NCBI GenBank assembly: GCA_046542315.1
Contig: JBKHBO010000004.1
Location: 1 to 64,000, forward strand
Direction: 5' to 3'
From: PWPR01 sp046542315
Lineage (GTDB): Bacteria > Bacillota > UBA994 > PWPR01
DNA: 64,000 nucleotides
Both the position numbers and the translations under genes were made by a program. Below the pieces are notes generated by a model, which worked only from the letters and a program-made list of their open reading frames with translations, ran no database searches and had not been told where the DNA came from. Shown piece after piece: positions 8,307-17,311 of this stretch; the first letter of the stretch is position 1, and each line of letters starts with the position of its first letter.

Positions 8307-9179
8307 ATGAGCGCATATGGATTTAGAGACATTCATCCAGTTATTCAGATGATATATTTTTTAGTTTCACTTTTAGCGATTATGATTTTTCCTCACCCGT
8401 TTATACTTTCAATTTTTGTAATATTTTTATCAGTGTATTTAATAAAACTAAAGGGAGTAAAGAAATATTTTGGTGATATAAAATTATTTATATTCTTATC
8501 TATTATAGTAATTTTAGTTAATCCCATTTTTAATCAAAGAGGTAGAAATATCTTGGCAAAGTTTGGTAATAGAGTCATCACTTTAGAAGCTATAATTTAC
8601 GGAACAGTTATGGCCTTAATGCTTATTTCAATAATTTTATTGTTTCAAATATTTAATGAGATAGTCAATAGTCATAAGTTTCTATATGTTTTTTCAAAAT
8701 TTGCGCCAAAAAGTGCCTTTTTAGCTAACATGGCTTTAAGATATATTCCTTTAATGAGGTCGAGATTTAAAAGTTTAATTGAATTAAGAGCTAAAAGAGA
8801 AAACTATAAACGCTTAAAAGAAAAGATAAAAGTGTGGGGAAGTGTTTTAAGCATTTTATTGACTTGGTCTTTTGAAGAAGCAATTATTACTGCTGATTCA
8901 ATGAAATCAAGAGGATATGAACTTAAAAAAAGAACAAACTATAGAATTTTTAAATGGAGAAACAAAGATTTTTTAACCCTTTTAGTGCTAGGGTTAATTT
9001 TTATAACTTTATTAATATATAAATTCCTAGGAGTACTGGAATTTAATATTTATCCAAAACTTGATCCTTTGACTATAACAAGGTTTAATTTAGTTGCTTT
9101 TATAAGCATTTTTATTTTGAGCAATTTGCCATACACTTTAGATGAAGGGGAAAAATTAAAATGGCGCAATTTAGAGTAG
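8307..9179 (+). CDS. ECF transporter transmembrane component EcfT (CbiQ family)
   Basis: Membrane coupling subunit of 290 aa for an energy-coupling factor importer. Several hydrophobic helices are visible (about residues 14-47, 58-75, 97-117, 220-240, 255-275). The cytoplasmic coupling segment carries the SMKSRGY signature (residues 198-204) that docks on the ATPase. A strong binding site (GGAGGGG) precedes the ATG. The 3' end overlaps the ATPase gene by 19 bases, so the two are translated together. In this operon it should link the fused ATPase to the substrate-binding S component for corrinoid uptake. Confidence 0.88.
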   Translation: MSAYGFRDIHPVIQMIYFLVSLLAIMIFPHPFILSIFVIFLSVYLIKLKGVKKYFGDIKLFIFLSIIVILVNPIFNQRGRNILAKFGNRVITLEAIIYGTVMALMLISIILLFQIFNEIVNSHKFLYVFSKFAPKSAFLANMALRYIPLMRSRFKSLIELRAKRENYKRLKEKIKVWGSVLSILLTWSFEEAIITADSMKSRGYELKKRTNYRIFKWRNKDFLTLLVLGLIFITLLIYKFLGVLEFNIYPKLDPLTITRFNLVAFISIFILSNLPYTLDEGEKLKWRNLE

Positions 9180-10780
9180 ATAATCTCAGTTTTAAATATC
9201 CAAATAAAGATAAATATGCTTTATCAGAGGTTTCTTTTGAAGTAGATTCTGGAGAGTTTATTTTAATATGTGGTCAATCAGGATCTGGAAAGACTACTCT
9301 TTTAAGAAGCTTAAATCCAAATCTTTTACCAGTAGGAGAGAGGTTTGGAGAAGTTTTTTTTGAAGATATCAAAATTAAAGATATTCCCAATGTAAGAGCT
9401 GTTAAGGAAATTGGAATGGTATTTCAAGACCCCGAAATGCAAATTGTCATGGATAGAGTTTCTGATGAGATAGCTTTTTCTTTAGAAAACATTGCCATGG
9501 ATCCAAAAGACATTAGATTAAGACTAGCAGAACTATCAACTTATTTTGGCTTAGAACAAATATTTGATCATAAGATTAGCACACTTTCAGGTGGTCAAAA
9601 ACAAATTGTTAACTTAAACTCAGTTTTAGCATTAAGACCAAAGGTTTTAATTTTTGATGAACCAACTTCACGACTTGATCCAATTGCATCTAAAGAATTT
9701 CTTAATTTAGTAAAGCTTTTAAATGAACAACTAGGAATAACAATAATCATTAGTGAACATAGAATTGATGATTTAATCTCTTATGCAGACAAAGTAATGT
9801 TATTAGATAACGGTAAGTTGATTTTAAATGATACTTCTGTCAATTTTGCTAAGAGCATTATTAATGATAAAAAATTTAGCAATTTTCTTCCAAAAATTTC
9901 AATAATAAAAAACCTTATAGATAGCAAACAAATTCCTTTATCTGTAAAAGTTGCTAGAGGATTAATTCAAGATGAAAAGTTACCTGACATTAGCTTTTCA
10001 GATCATAAAAAAGATAATAAAAAAGCACTGTTAGAACTTAAAAATTTAAGCTTTGCTTATGATTCAAAAGAAGGATATATTTTAAAAAATATTGATTTAA
10101 CTATTAGTCAAGGTTCATTTATAGGATGCTTAGGAGCAAATGCCACTGGAAAAAGCACACTACTAAAGTGTCTTGCAGGCATATTAAAACCCATTTCTGG
10201 AAAGGTATTTTTTGAAAATAGAAGAATAAAAAAAACAAGTCAATTTTTTGAAATAGGATATGTTGCACAAAACCCATTACTTCATTTTAGGTTTGACAGT
10301 GTTAAAGAAGAATTGGATAACCTTGAAGCTGAGAAGTCTTATATAAACAAATTAATTGAAAAATTTGGACTAGCTGATTTATTAAATCATCATCCTTATG
10401 ACCTAAGTGGAGGACAGCAACAAATATTAGCTATAATAATAGCCTTAGCAGATAAACCCAAAATATTATTATTAGACGAGCCAACTAAGGGGTTAGATCC
10501 ATTGGCTAAGAATATATTAGCAACACATTTAAAACAACTAAATCAAGAAGGTCTTAGTATTGTTTGTGCTACCCATGATCTAGACTTTGCAGCAGAACAT
10601 ATACCAGAGAGTATTATGGTCTTTAATAAGGAAATAATTTTTAGTGGAAGTACTAGAGATTTGTTAAGTCAAAATAATTATTACACTACAGATATAAGCT
10701 TAGTATTTAAGAGAGTAAATCCAAGATGTATAAGTAGTCAGGATGTGAGGGAATGGATAAAACTAAAGGATATTGGCTAG
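9161..10780 (+). CDS. ECF transporter ATPase, two ABC domains fused (EcfA-EcfA')
   Basis: ATPase of 539 aa with two ABC cassettes in one chain. Domain 1 has Walker A GQSGSGKT (residues 38-45), signature LSGGQKQ (142-148) and Walker B VLIFDEPT. Domain 2 has GANATGKS (325-332), LSGGQQQ (415-421) and ILLLDEPT. Both sites look intact. ECF modules often use two separate ATPases; here they are joined, as in some dedicated (group I) systems. It overlaps ecfT by 19 bases and the S-component gene by 28 bases. It powers uptake by the neighbouring membrane proteins. Confidence 0.92.
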   Translation: MAQFRVDNLSFKYPNKDKYALSEVSFEVDSGEFILICGQSGSGKTTLLRSLNPNLLPVGERFGEVFFEDIKIKDIPNVRAVKEIGMVFQDPEMQIVMDRVSDEIAFSLENIAMDPKDIRLRLAELSTYFGLEQIFDHKISTLSGGQKQIVNLNSVLALRPKVLIFDEPTSRLDPIASKEFLNLVKLLNEQLGITIIISEHRIDDLISYADKVMLLDNGKLILNDTSVNFAKSIINDKKFSNFLPKISIIKNLIDSKQIPLSVKVARGLIQDEKLPDISFSDHKKDNKKALLELKNLSFAYDSKEGYILKNIDLTISQGSFIGCLGANATGKSTLLKCLAGILKPISGKVFFENRRIKKTSQFFEIGYVAQNPLLHFRFDSVKEELDNLEAEKSYINKLIEKFGLADLLNHHPYDLSGGQQQILAIIIALADKPKILLLDEPTKGLDPLAKNILATHLKQLNQEGLSIVCATHDLDFAAEHIPESIMVFNKEIIFSGSTRDLLSQNNYYTTDISLVFKRVNPRCISSQDVREWIKLKDIG

Positions 10781-11418
10781 TTGCTTTATTGCTTGTAGTT
10801 TTAACAAGCTATTTTAGACTTGAGGAGTATTATTTATTAATATCATTTATAATAATTGGTTTAATTATTATTCCTCAATACAAACAGTTTGAAAAATCAA
10901 AACTCAACAGCAGAAATATTGTTGTATCAGCTTTAATAATAGCAATAGCATCAGCCTCAAGGCTTCCTTTTGCTACTATACCTAATGTTCAGCCTGTATC
11001 AATGATAGTCATATTAACAGGATATATTTTTGGTGCTAATACTGGCTTTATTGTAGGATCTATGACAGCAATAGTCTCAAATATGATCTTAGGTCAAGGT
11101 CCTTGGACACCTTGGCAGATGGTTGCTTGGGGAATGATGGGATTTTTTAGCTCATATATAGCTAAAATTAAAGTTAATAAGAAGTTGATTCTAAGTATTT
11201 ATGGTTTTATTTGGGGAATTCTTTTTGGTTGGATGATGAATATGTGGTTCTTGCTAGGTTTTATTAGACCGCTTAATTTAAAAACAATACTAGCTGCTTT
11301 CACAGCTAGTTTGTATTTTGATATTTTGCATGCATTTGCCAACTTATTCTTTATATATTTATTTCATGACGCATTAATGAAAAAATTCAAAAGAATAAAA
11401 GATAAATATAAATTATAA
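10753..11418 (+). CDS. ECF transporter S component, probably cobalamin-specific
   Basis: Membrane protein of 221 aa with about six hydrophobic segments, the size and layout of ECF substrate-binding S components. Motifs such as SRLPFATIPNVQPV, GFIVGSMTAIVSN and GPWTPWQMVAWG resemble the CbrT/CblT-type families assigned to cobalamin or its precursors. The gene starts inside the 3' end of the ATPase gene (28-base overlap) and ends the operon. Substrate is inferred from the cobalamin riboswitch and the DUF4430 proteins. Which corrinoid (cobalamin, cobinamide or another) cannot be told. Confidence 0.78.
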   Translation: MDKTKGYWLVALLLVVLTSYFRLEEYYLLISFIIIGLIIIPQYKQFEKSKLNSRNIVVSALIIAIASASRLPFATIPNVQPVSMIVILTGYIFGANTGFIVGSMTAIVSNMILGQGPWTPWQMVAWGMMGFFSSYIAKIKVNKKLILSIYGFIWGILFGWMMNMWFLLGFIRPLNLKTILAAFTASLYFDILHAFANLFFIYLFHDALMKKFKRIKDKYKL

Positions 11419-11423
11419 ACTCT

Positions 11424-12935
11424 TTATGCACGTTTTACTATAAGATTTTTGTTAAAGTGTTTTTTAAAGAGTTTTTTGTAATTTAAAGCACTTTCAATTT
11501 CAATTGCTGGATTTTCAATTGTCTCTAAAGAAAAAATTATGCTTTTTTCTCTTATTTTAATATCAACATTCTCGACCAGTCCAACCTGATTCCTATCTAA
11601 AGCCTCAGCTAACTTTAAAATGATAGTTAAAGTATCTTTTATTTGGAGCTCGTTTTTAGATAGGATTGATAAAAGCGAATCGTCACAAGTATGACACTTT
11701 TTATCTCTATGATTAGCAGCTATGAAAGTGCTCATAACTAATTCCCTTTGAGTTAAGCCATTAATACTTGAGTTGAGCATCATGTAAAAGGTATGGTCTT
11801 GATGTTGGTAATATTGAATAAACATGCCAATGTCATGAAGATAAGCAGCAGCTTTTAATGTATTAAGATAATGATTTGGAATTTTATGAATCTCACTTAG
11901 TTTATCAAAGATACTAGAAGCTAAGAAATAGATATGTTTACTATGATTTAATGATGCTCCAAAGTTATTAATTGAGTTCATTAAAGAAAATACTAGAACA
12001 TCATCAACTAGATGCTTACCTTTAGGTAGTAAGTAATTATATATCAAACCTTCTCTAACTCCAAAACCACTTATTGCAAGATAGGGTGAATTAAGCTTTT
12101 TCATTAAGACATTTATAAACGATGTAGCGCCAACTATTATATCTGCCCTTTTCTTTGACAACCCAGGAACTTTTTTTCTCTCTTTAACTGATTTTGATTG
12201 TAAGTCTTTACATATTTTATCAACTCTCTGAGTTAAAATGGTGTAATTGTGAGCTAAATCAAGTGGATAATCAATCTGCTTTCTATCAATTTTGCCAATA
12301 TTTCTTATACTTCCACCAACACCAATGACTGGTAAGCCTTTTGCTTTATCTAACCAAGGAAGATCACTAAAAATTTCTCTATAAAACTTTATAAAATCTT
12401 TTTTATCTTTTGAATTTACTGCTTTGTCTAAATTAAACTTTTGAGTAATGTCAATAGCTCCGTAATCAATGCTTGTACTATGAATTAATTCTCTGTTTTC
12501 AAACAACCCTAATTCAATGCTACCTCCACCAATATCAACTAATAGTCCTTCCTCTAAATCAAAACTATTAATCACAGCACAGTAATCATAAAAAGTTTCC
12601 ATTTCACCACTAATTACATCTATCTTTATTTTGTATAAATCAAATACCTTTTTAACAAACTCAGCTCCATTGCTGGCTCTTCTTAAAGCTGCAGTTCCTA
12701 TACATAAGACGTCTTTAATTTCATGGATATCAATTAGATTTTTAAAAACTTTGACTGTTTTAAGTCCTAAATCAAATCTTTCTTTTTTTATATAGCCATT
12801 TTTAGCTAAACCATCAGCAAGTCTTGCAGAAACCTTCTGGTCATCAATAATTCTAAAAGAGTTTTTGTCAGAAATAATTAATAAAACTAATCTTACTGAG
12901 TTTGATCCAATATCAATTATCGCAAGTTTTCGCAT
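11424..12935 (-). CDS. ppx: Ppx/GppA phosphatase with C-terminal HD domain
   Basis: Protein of 503 aa. The N-terminal part is an actin-fold Ppx/GppA domain (about residues 1-300) with IDIGSNSVRL and VDIGGGSIEL phosphate loops. The rest is an HD-type domain with AAYLHDIGM. Ppx/GppA enzymes split polyphosphate or pppGpp. The gene overlaps ppk by 25 bases, which makes polyphosphate the likely substrate. The start ATG at 12935 has a GGAG site about 8 bases before it. Which of the two substrates is preferred cannot be read from sequence. The HD domain is common in this family and is usually not catalytic in characterised members. Confidence 0.88.
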   Translation of the reverse strand: MRKLAIIDIGSNSVRLVLLIISDKNSFRIIDDQKVSARLADGLAKNGYIKKERFDLGLKTVKVFKNLIDIHEIKDVLCIGTAALRRASNGAEFVKKVFDLYKIKIDVISGEMETFYDYCAVINSFDLEEGLLVDIGGGSIELGLFENRELIHSTSIDYGAIDITQKFNLDKAVNSKDKKDFIKFYREIFSDLPWLDKAKGLPVIGVGGSIRNIGKIDRKQIDYPLDLAHNYTILTQRVDKICKDLQSKSVKERKKVPGLSKKRADIIVGATSFINVLMKKLNSPYLAISGFGVREGLIYNYLLPKGKHLVDDVLVFSLMNSINNFGASLNHSKHIYFLASSIFDKLSEIHKIPNHYLNTLKAAAYLHDIGMFIQYYQHQDHTFYMMLNSSINGLTQRELVMSTFIAANHRDKKCHTCDDSLLSILSKNELQIKDTLTIILKLAEALDRNQVGLVENVDIKIREKSIIFSLETIENPAIEIESALNYKKLFKKHFNKNLIVKRA

Positions 12936-14937
12936 CTTGATTCTCCATTAAAAATTTATCATACAAAATATCCTGAGAGTTTATTCCTTCTTCTACTATA
13001 TTTTTTGATATATATGTATTTTGCTTAATCATTTTACTAGATTTTAAATTGTCATTTAAGTTCAGTGATAAAATTGTTTTTAATAAATTTCTTGAGTTAC
13101 TATCCTCAATTTCAACTGCAACTTCAACTCTTCGATCTAAATTTCTACTCATCCAGTCAGCACTTGAGATTAAAAACTTTTCATCTCCATTATTATAAAA
13201 ATAATAAATTCTAGAGTGTTCTAAATACCTTCCCACAATACTAATGACTTCAATATTTTTAGCTGACTTATAATTAGGATTCAAACTGCATATACCTCTA
13301 ACAATAAGCTTTATCACAACACCAGCTTCACTGGCTCTATATAACGCATTAATAATCTCACTATCAACTAATGAGTTTATCTTAGCTACTATTAAACCCC
13401 TTTTACCATCTCTAGCATTAAACTCTTCTTTTTGGATTAAATTAAGAAATTCACCCCTCAAGTTTATTGGAGAGATAAATAATTTATTGAAACTAACACT
13501 TTTACCGGTCATTAAATATTCAAAGAGGGAGGAGATATCTTTACATATATCTTGATTAGCTGTAAAAAGGCTTAAATCGGAATAAACTTTAACGGTTTCT
13601 TTATTATAGTTTCCTGTACTTAAATGGGCAAAATAATTTATCTTACCATTTATTTCTCGTTTAACTAGACATGTTTTTGCATGAACCTTTTTTTCAAAGA
13701 AAATAATTACTTTGCAACCAGCGTCAGTTAATTTATTGTAATAATTTAAATTTCTCTCCTCATCAAATCTTGCCCTCAACTCTATAAAAACAACAACTTC
13801 TTTACCCATTTCAGATCCCTTTATTAAAAGATCAATTACAGGAGAGTTATCACATAACCTATAAAAAGTTTGCTTAATTGATTTTACATAAGGATCATTT
13901 ACAGACGTTTCTAAAAAGTTTAGAAAAGAGTTATAAGAGACATATGGGTGATATACTAAGTGATCTCTCTTAATTATAGTCTCAAATATATTGTCTTTAC
14001 TCAATTCTTTAACTTCAATCGGAACCTTGGGTGGATAAAAATATTTTTGATCAAGTAATTCAGTTTGATACAATTCAAACCAAAAGGAAAGATCCAAAGG
14101 AGCCTTTATAATAGAGATGTCTTTTTCATCTAAAGAATAGATTCTTTTAAGAGTAGGTAAAATATTTACATTTTTTAAGCTTGTGATATCCAATCGAATA
14201 ACTTGCCCAATTTTTCTTTTCTTTAATACACTTTTTAAGTTATTTAAATATTTATCTTTATGTGTGAAGGAAAGGTATAAATCTGCATTCCTTAATATTC
14301 TAAAGCTAACTATCGGAGTGATTTTTCTTTTTGAATAAAATTTATCTAAATTACTATATAAAAAATCCTCACTTAAAATAAAACTATTTCTTTCAGGGTT
14401 TAAAAGCACTCTTTTTTTAGATTTTAGTGAGATTAAATATCTTTTAGTTTGATCAGTATCGCTCTCACATATTACAGTTATTACGTTATTATCAACAAAA
14501 CTTAAATTTTCTAGATTAAAATCACTAATAATAAGTTTATCTTTAAAGTAATCTAGAAAGGTAGATTTATAATAATCTTTTTCTTTTTCATCTAATTCTT
14601 TATACGAAGATAATCTAATCCCTAAGGTGCTTAACTTATCAACTAAGTATTCATTAGTTTGATAGATCTTTTTTATTTGATTTTTAGCATAAGTTTTTAC
14701 CTTATTCAATTTATTTCTTGAATCTGTTAAAACTGTCTGTGCTTGTGAAGTTACCTCATCAAGTTCTAAATCAAGTCCAGCAATTTTAATTCTATAAAAC
14801 TCATCTAAATTATTAGCTGTAATAGCAATGAATTTCAACCTTTCAGCTAAAGGGTTAGTCAAATCATAAGCTTGATCTAACACTCTATAATTGAAATCAA
14901 GCCAACTAACTTCTCTATTAACATATTTTGCATTCAT
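12913..14937 (-). CDS. ppk1: Polyphosphate kinase 1
   Basis: PPK1 (674 aa), which reversibly builds polyphosphate from the terminal phosphate of ATP. The N-terminal helical domain has the NREVSWLDFNYRVL motif. The catalytic histidine lies in VHAKTCLV (His419), and the second conserved histidine in YFAHLSTGNYN (His438). The start is the ATG at 14937 rather than the TTG at 14940, because AGGTGA lies at a better distance from the ATG. It is the first gene of a two-gene operon with ppx, the pairing also found in many proteobacteria. A TATAAT box lies at 14977-14972, with a poor -35. Confidence 0.95.
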   Translation of the reverse strand: MNAKYVNREVSWLDFNYRVLDQAYDLTNPLAERLKFIAITANNLDEFYRIKIAGLDLELDEVTSQAQTVLTDSRNKLNKVKTYAKNQIKKIYQTNEYLVDKLSTLGIRLSSYKELDEKEKDYYKSTFLDYFKDKLIISDFNLENLSFVDNNVITVICESDTDQTKRYLISLKSKKRVLLNPERNSFILSEDFLYSNLDKFYSKRKITPIVSFRILRNADLYLSFTHKDKYLNNLKSVLKKRKIGQVIRLDITSLKNVNILPTLKRIYSLDEKDISIIKAPLDLSFWFELYQTELLDQKYFYPPKVPIEVKELSKDNIFETIIKRDHLVYHPYVSYNSFLNFLETSVNDPYVKSIKQTFYRLCDNSPVIDLLIKGSEMGKEVVVFIELRARFDEERNLNYYNKLTDAGCKVIIFFEKKVHAKTCLVKREINGKINYFAHLSTGNYNKETVKVYSDLSLFTANQDICKDISSLFEYLMTGKSVSFNKLFISPINLRGEFLNLIQKEEFNARDGKRGLIVAKINSLVDSEIINALYRASEAGVVIKLIVRGICSLNPNYKSAKNIEVISIVGRYLEHSRIYYFYNNGDEKFLISSADWMSRNLDRRVEVAVEIEDSNSRNLLKTILSLNLNDNLKSSKMIKQNTYISKNIVEEGINSQDILYDKFLMENQDAKTCDN

Positions 14938-14971
14938 CAAATCACCTACTCATACTCTGTAATTTTAATAG

Positions 14972-14977
14972 ATTATA
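14972..14977 (-). promoter_or_regulatory. Possible -10 box for ppk-ppx
   Basis: TATAAT on the minus strand, 35 bases before the ppk start. The nearest -35-like TTGACT is only 14 bases away, so the promoter is uncertain. Confidence 0.4.
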
Positions 14978-15013
14978 TCATTTAAAATTCAAGTCAATTA
15001 ACACTTTATATAC

Positions 15014-15099
15014 TCTAAAAGAAAGGACAGCCTTAGCTGTCCAAGAAGAGCTTTCCCTATAGGAGGAGGAAGCTGTGTAAATGCTCTTCGTAATAAACC
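15014..15099 (-). ncRNA. Candidate small RNA with CCUCCUCC motif and its own terminator
   Basis: On the minus strand a TATAAT box (15111-15106) is followed by a 7-bp stem, GAAGAGC/GCTCTTC. Its interior holds the C-rich CTTCCTCCTCCTATAGG. A terminator then follows: GGACAGC-CTTA-GCTGTCC (15042-15025) with a T-rich tail. The expected transcript is about 85 nt. The C-rich loop is complementary to Shine-Dalgarno sequences, as in several regulatory sRNAs of Bacillota. I do not recognise it as a named family. It lies between divergent ppk and the S9 peptidase. Confidence 0.5.
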
Positions 15100-15257
15100 T
15101 AACAGATTATATTTATTTAATGGGTAAGAAAATGTAAAAGTATTGTTGAGATAGTGTTAAATTAAATAATATTGAAAAAATTTGTCTAAAAAAGCAGGTT
15201 TTTTTAACTTTTAAGAGAAATAATATATGATAGTAAATTAATATGGAGGGGAAATAT

Positions 15258-17267
15258 ATGAATAAACGTCAATTTAAAACTGAAGATTTTATGAAGTTTA
15301 AATTTGTCAATGACCCACAGTTATCACCTGATAACAAGCAGATTATGTATGTTTTGAGCACATCAGAGAAGGAGAAATATTTATCAAACCTCTGGTTATA
15401 TAACTTAGAAAGCCAAAGTGAAAAGCAATTTACATTTGGAGATAGTGATAAACTACCTAGATTTTCACCAGATGGTCAAACAATTGCTTTTGTTTCAAAA
15501 AGAAGTGGCAAAAATCAACTTTATACAATGCCTATGAATGGTGGAGAGCCAACACCTATTGTTGAGTTTAGATATGGTGTTAAAGAATTTGCATGGTCAC
15601 CTGATGGTAAAAAGATTGCTTTTACAGCAAATTGTCTAGAAGGACAAACTGTTGATGATTTAGTAAAACTAAAAGAAGATCAAAGAGATAAAGATATCAA
15701 AGAACAACATGACACATTTAGAAAAATAACAAATATGAAGTATAAAATGAATGGACTTCCCGGTGCAGGTTTAATAGGGGAGAAAAACACAAAAATATTT
15801 GTTGTTGATGTAAACAGTCAAGATATACAAAAGATTACAGATGGAGATAGAGATGATAGTACTCCAATTTGGAATCCTAACAATAAAGGATTAGTTTTTA
15901 GTAGTAATAGAGAAGATAACTATGACCAAGAGCCAAGAATTAGAGATCTTTACTTTATCAACTTAGAAGATAAGAAGCTTAAGAAATTAACTGACAGTGA
16001 TGGATCATTTTCTTCACCACAATACAGCAATGATGGTAAATGGTTAGCTTTTTATGGAAATAAAGGTGAATGTGGAAGTGCTACAAACAACACACTTTAT
16101 CTAATCAATACTGTTAATGGTGAAATGAAAGACTTATTACCTAATCTTGATCAATCAGTTGGAATTACAGCTGCTATGGATATGAAGCTAAATGCTCCAA
16201 CTCCAGGACCTATTTTCACAGAAGATAATCAACATATCTACATTACTTCTAGTTACCATGGTAGTACGCATTTTTACAAAGTAACTAGAGCTAATGGCGA
16301 GATAAATCAAATTACAAAAGGATTCTTCCAAGTTAATAACTACTGTATAAACAAGAAAGAAGCAGCAGTAATGTACTCAGGAGAGTTATTTCCAAATGAT
16401 TTAGCTATAGTTAATCTAGAAAATGGGGATGTAAAAAGATTAACAGAAGTGAATAAAGACCTTTTAGAAGAGTGCTTTGTGTCAGAACCAGAAGAGTTTT
16501 GGTATGAAAGTTTTGATGGAACTAAGATCCAAGGATGGGTTCAAAAACCATATGGATTTAAAGAGGGCGAAAAATATCCACTTATAATTAATGTACACGG
16601 TGGACCTCATAGTATGTTTACACCAAGCTTTTTCTTTGAGTTCCAAATTATGAATTCAGAAGGTTATGTATTGCTTTTTATTAACCCAAGAGGAAGCCAA
16701 GGCTATGGTCAAGAATTTACTGACGCTGTAAGAGGAGATTACGGTGGTGGAGACTTTAAAGATATAATGAGTGCGTTTGATTATGCTGAAACCTTACCTT
16801 ATGTTGATAAAGAAAACGTAGGAATTACTGGTGGAAGCTATGGTGGATTTATGACAAACTGGGCAGTTGGAAATACAAATAGATTTAAAGCTGGTGTAAC
16901 TTTAAGAAGTATCAGTAACTGGGTAAGTTTTTATGGTGTTAGTGATATTGGATATACATTTGGAGAGAGTGAAGTAGGATGCACACCTTGGGGTAATATA
17001 GCTAAGATGTGGGATCATTCTCCACTTAAATACGTAGAAAAAGTAAACACACCACTTTTAATTATTCACTCAGAAGAAGATATTAGATGTCCAATTGAGC
17101 AAGCAGACCAATTCTACATTTTCTTAAAGCGTTTGGAAAAAGAAGTAGAATACTTAAGATTTCCTGAGGAGAATCATGAACTTTCACGTTCAGGTATGCC
17201 TAAGAGAAGAGTAGCTAGACTTGATGCTATAAAAAATTGGTTTAATGATCACCTAGAGCGCAACTAA
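15258..17267 (+). CDS. S9 family prolyl oligopeptidase-type peptidase
   Basis: Cytoplasmic serine peptidase of 669 aa. An N-terminal beta-propeller of TolB/WD40-like repeats (ARFSPDG-type motifs, about residues 20-390) precedes an alpha/beta hydrolase domain. The catalytic triad is visible: Ser527 in GGSYGGF, Asp608 in HSEEDIRCP and His640 in ENHELSRSG. Enzymes of the acylaminoacyl-peptidase/DPP subgroup act on short peptides that fit through the propeller. The start is the ATG at 15258, since the in-frame ATG at 15243 sits on the GGAGGGG binding site. No signal peptide is seen. A close relative follows in tandem, which points to a duplication. Confidence 0.93.
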   Translation: MNKRQFKTEDFMKFKFVNDPQLSPDNKQIMYVLSTSEKEKYLSNLWLYNLESQSEKQFTFGDSDKLPRFSPDGQTIAFVSKRSGKNQLYTMPMNGGEPTPIVEFRYGVKEFAWSPDGKKIAFTANCLEGQTVDDLVKLKEDQRDKDIKEQHDTFRKITNMKYKMNGLPGAGLIGEKNTKIFVVDVNSQDIQKITDGDRDDSTPIWNPNNKGLVFSSNREDNYDQEPRIRDLYFINLEDKKLKKLTDSDGSFSSPQYSNDGKWLAFYGNKGECGSATNNTLYLINTVNGEMKDLLPNLDQSVGITAAMDMKLNAPTPGPIFTEDNQHIYITSSYHGSTHFYKVTRANGEINQITKGFFQVNNYCINKKEAAVMYSGELFPNDLAIVNLENGDVKRLTEVNKDLLEECFVSEPEEFWYESFDGTKIQGWVQKPYGFKEGEKYPLIINVHGGPHSMFTPSFFFEFQIMNSEGYVLLFINPRGSQGYGQEFTDAVRGDYGGGDFKDIMSAFDYAETLPYVDKENVGITGGSYGGFMTNWAVGNTNRFKAGVTLRSISNWVSFYGVSDIGYTFGESEVGCTPWGNIAKMWDHSPLKYVEKVNTPLLIIHSEEDIRCPIEQADQFYIFLKRLEKEVEYLRFPEENHELSRSGMPKRRVARLDAIKNWFNDHLERN

Positions 17268-17311
17268 GCAAGCTACAACTTAAAACAACTATATAAACAG
17301 GAGGTTTATTA

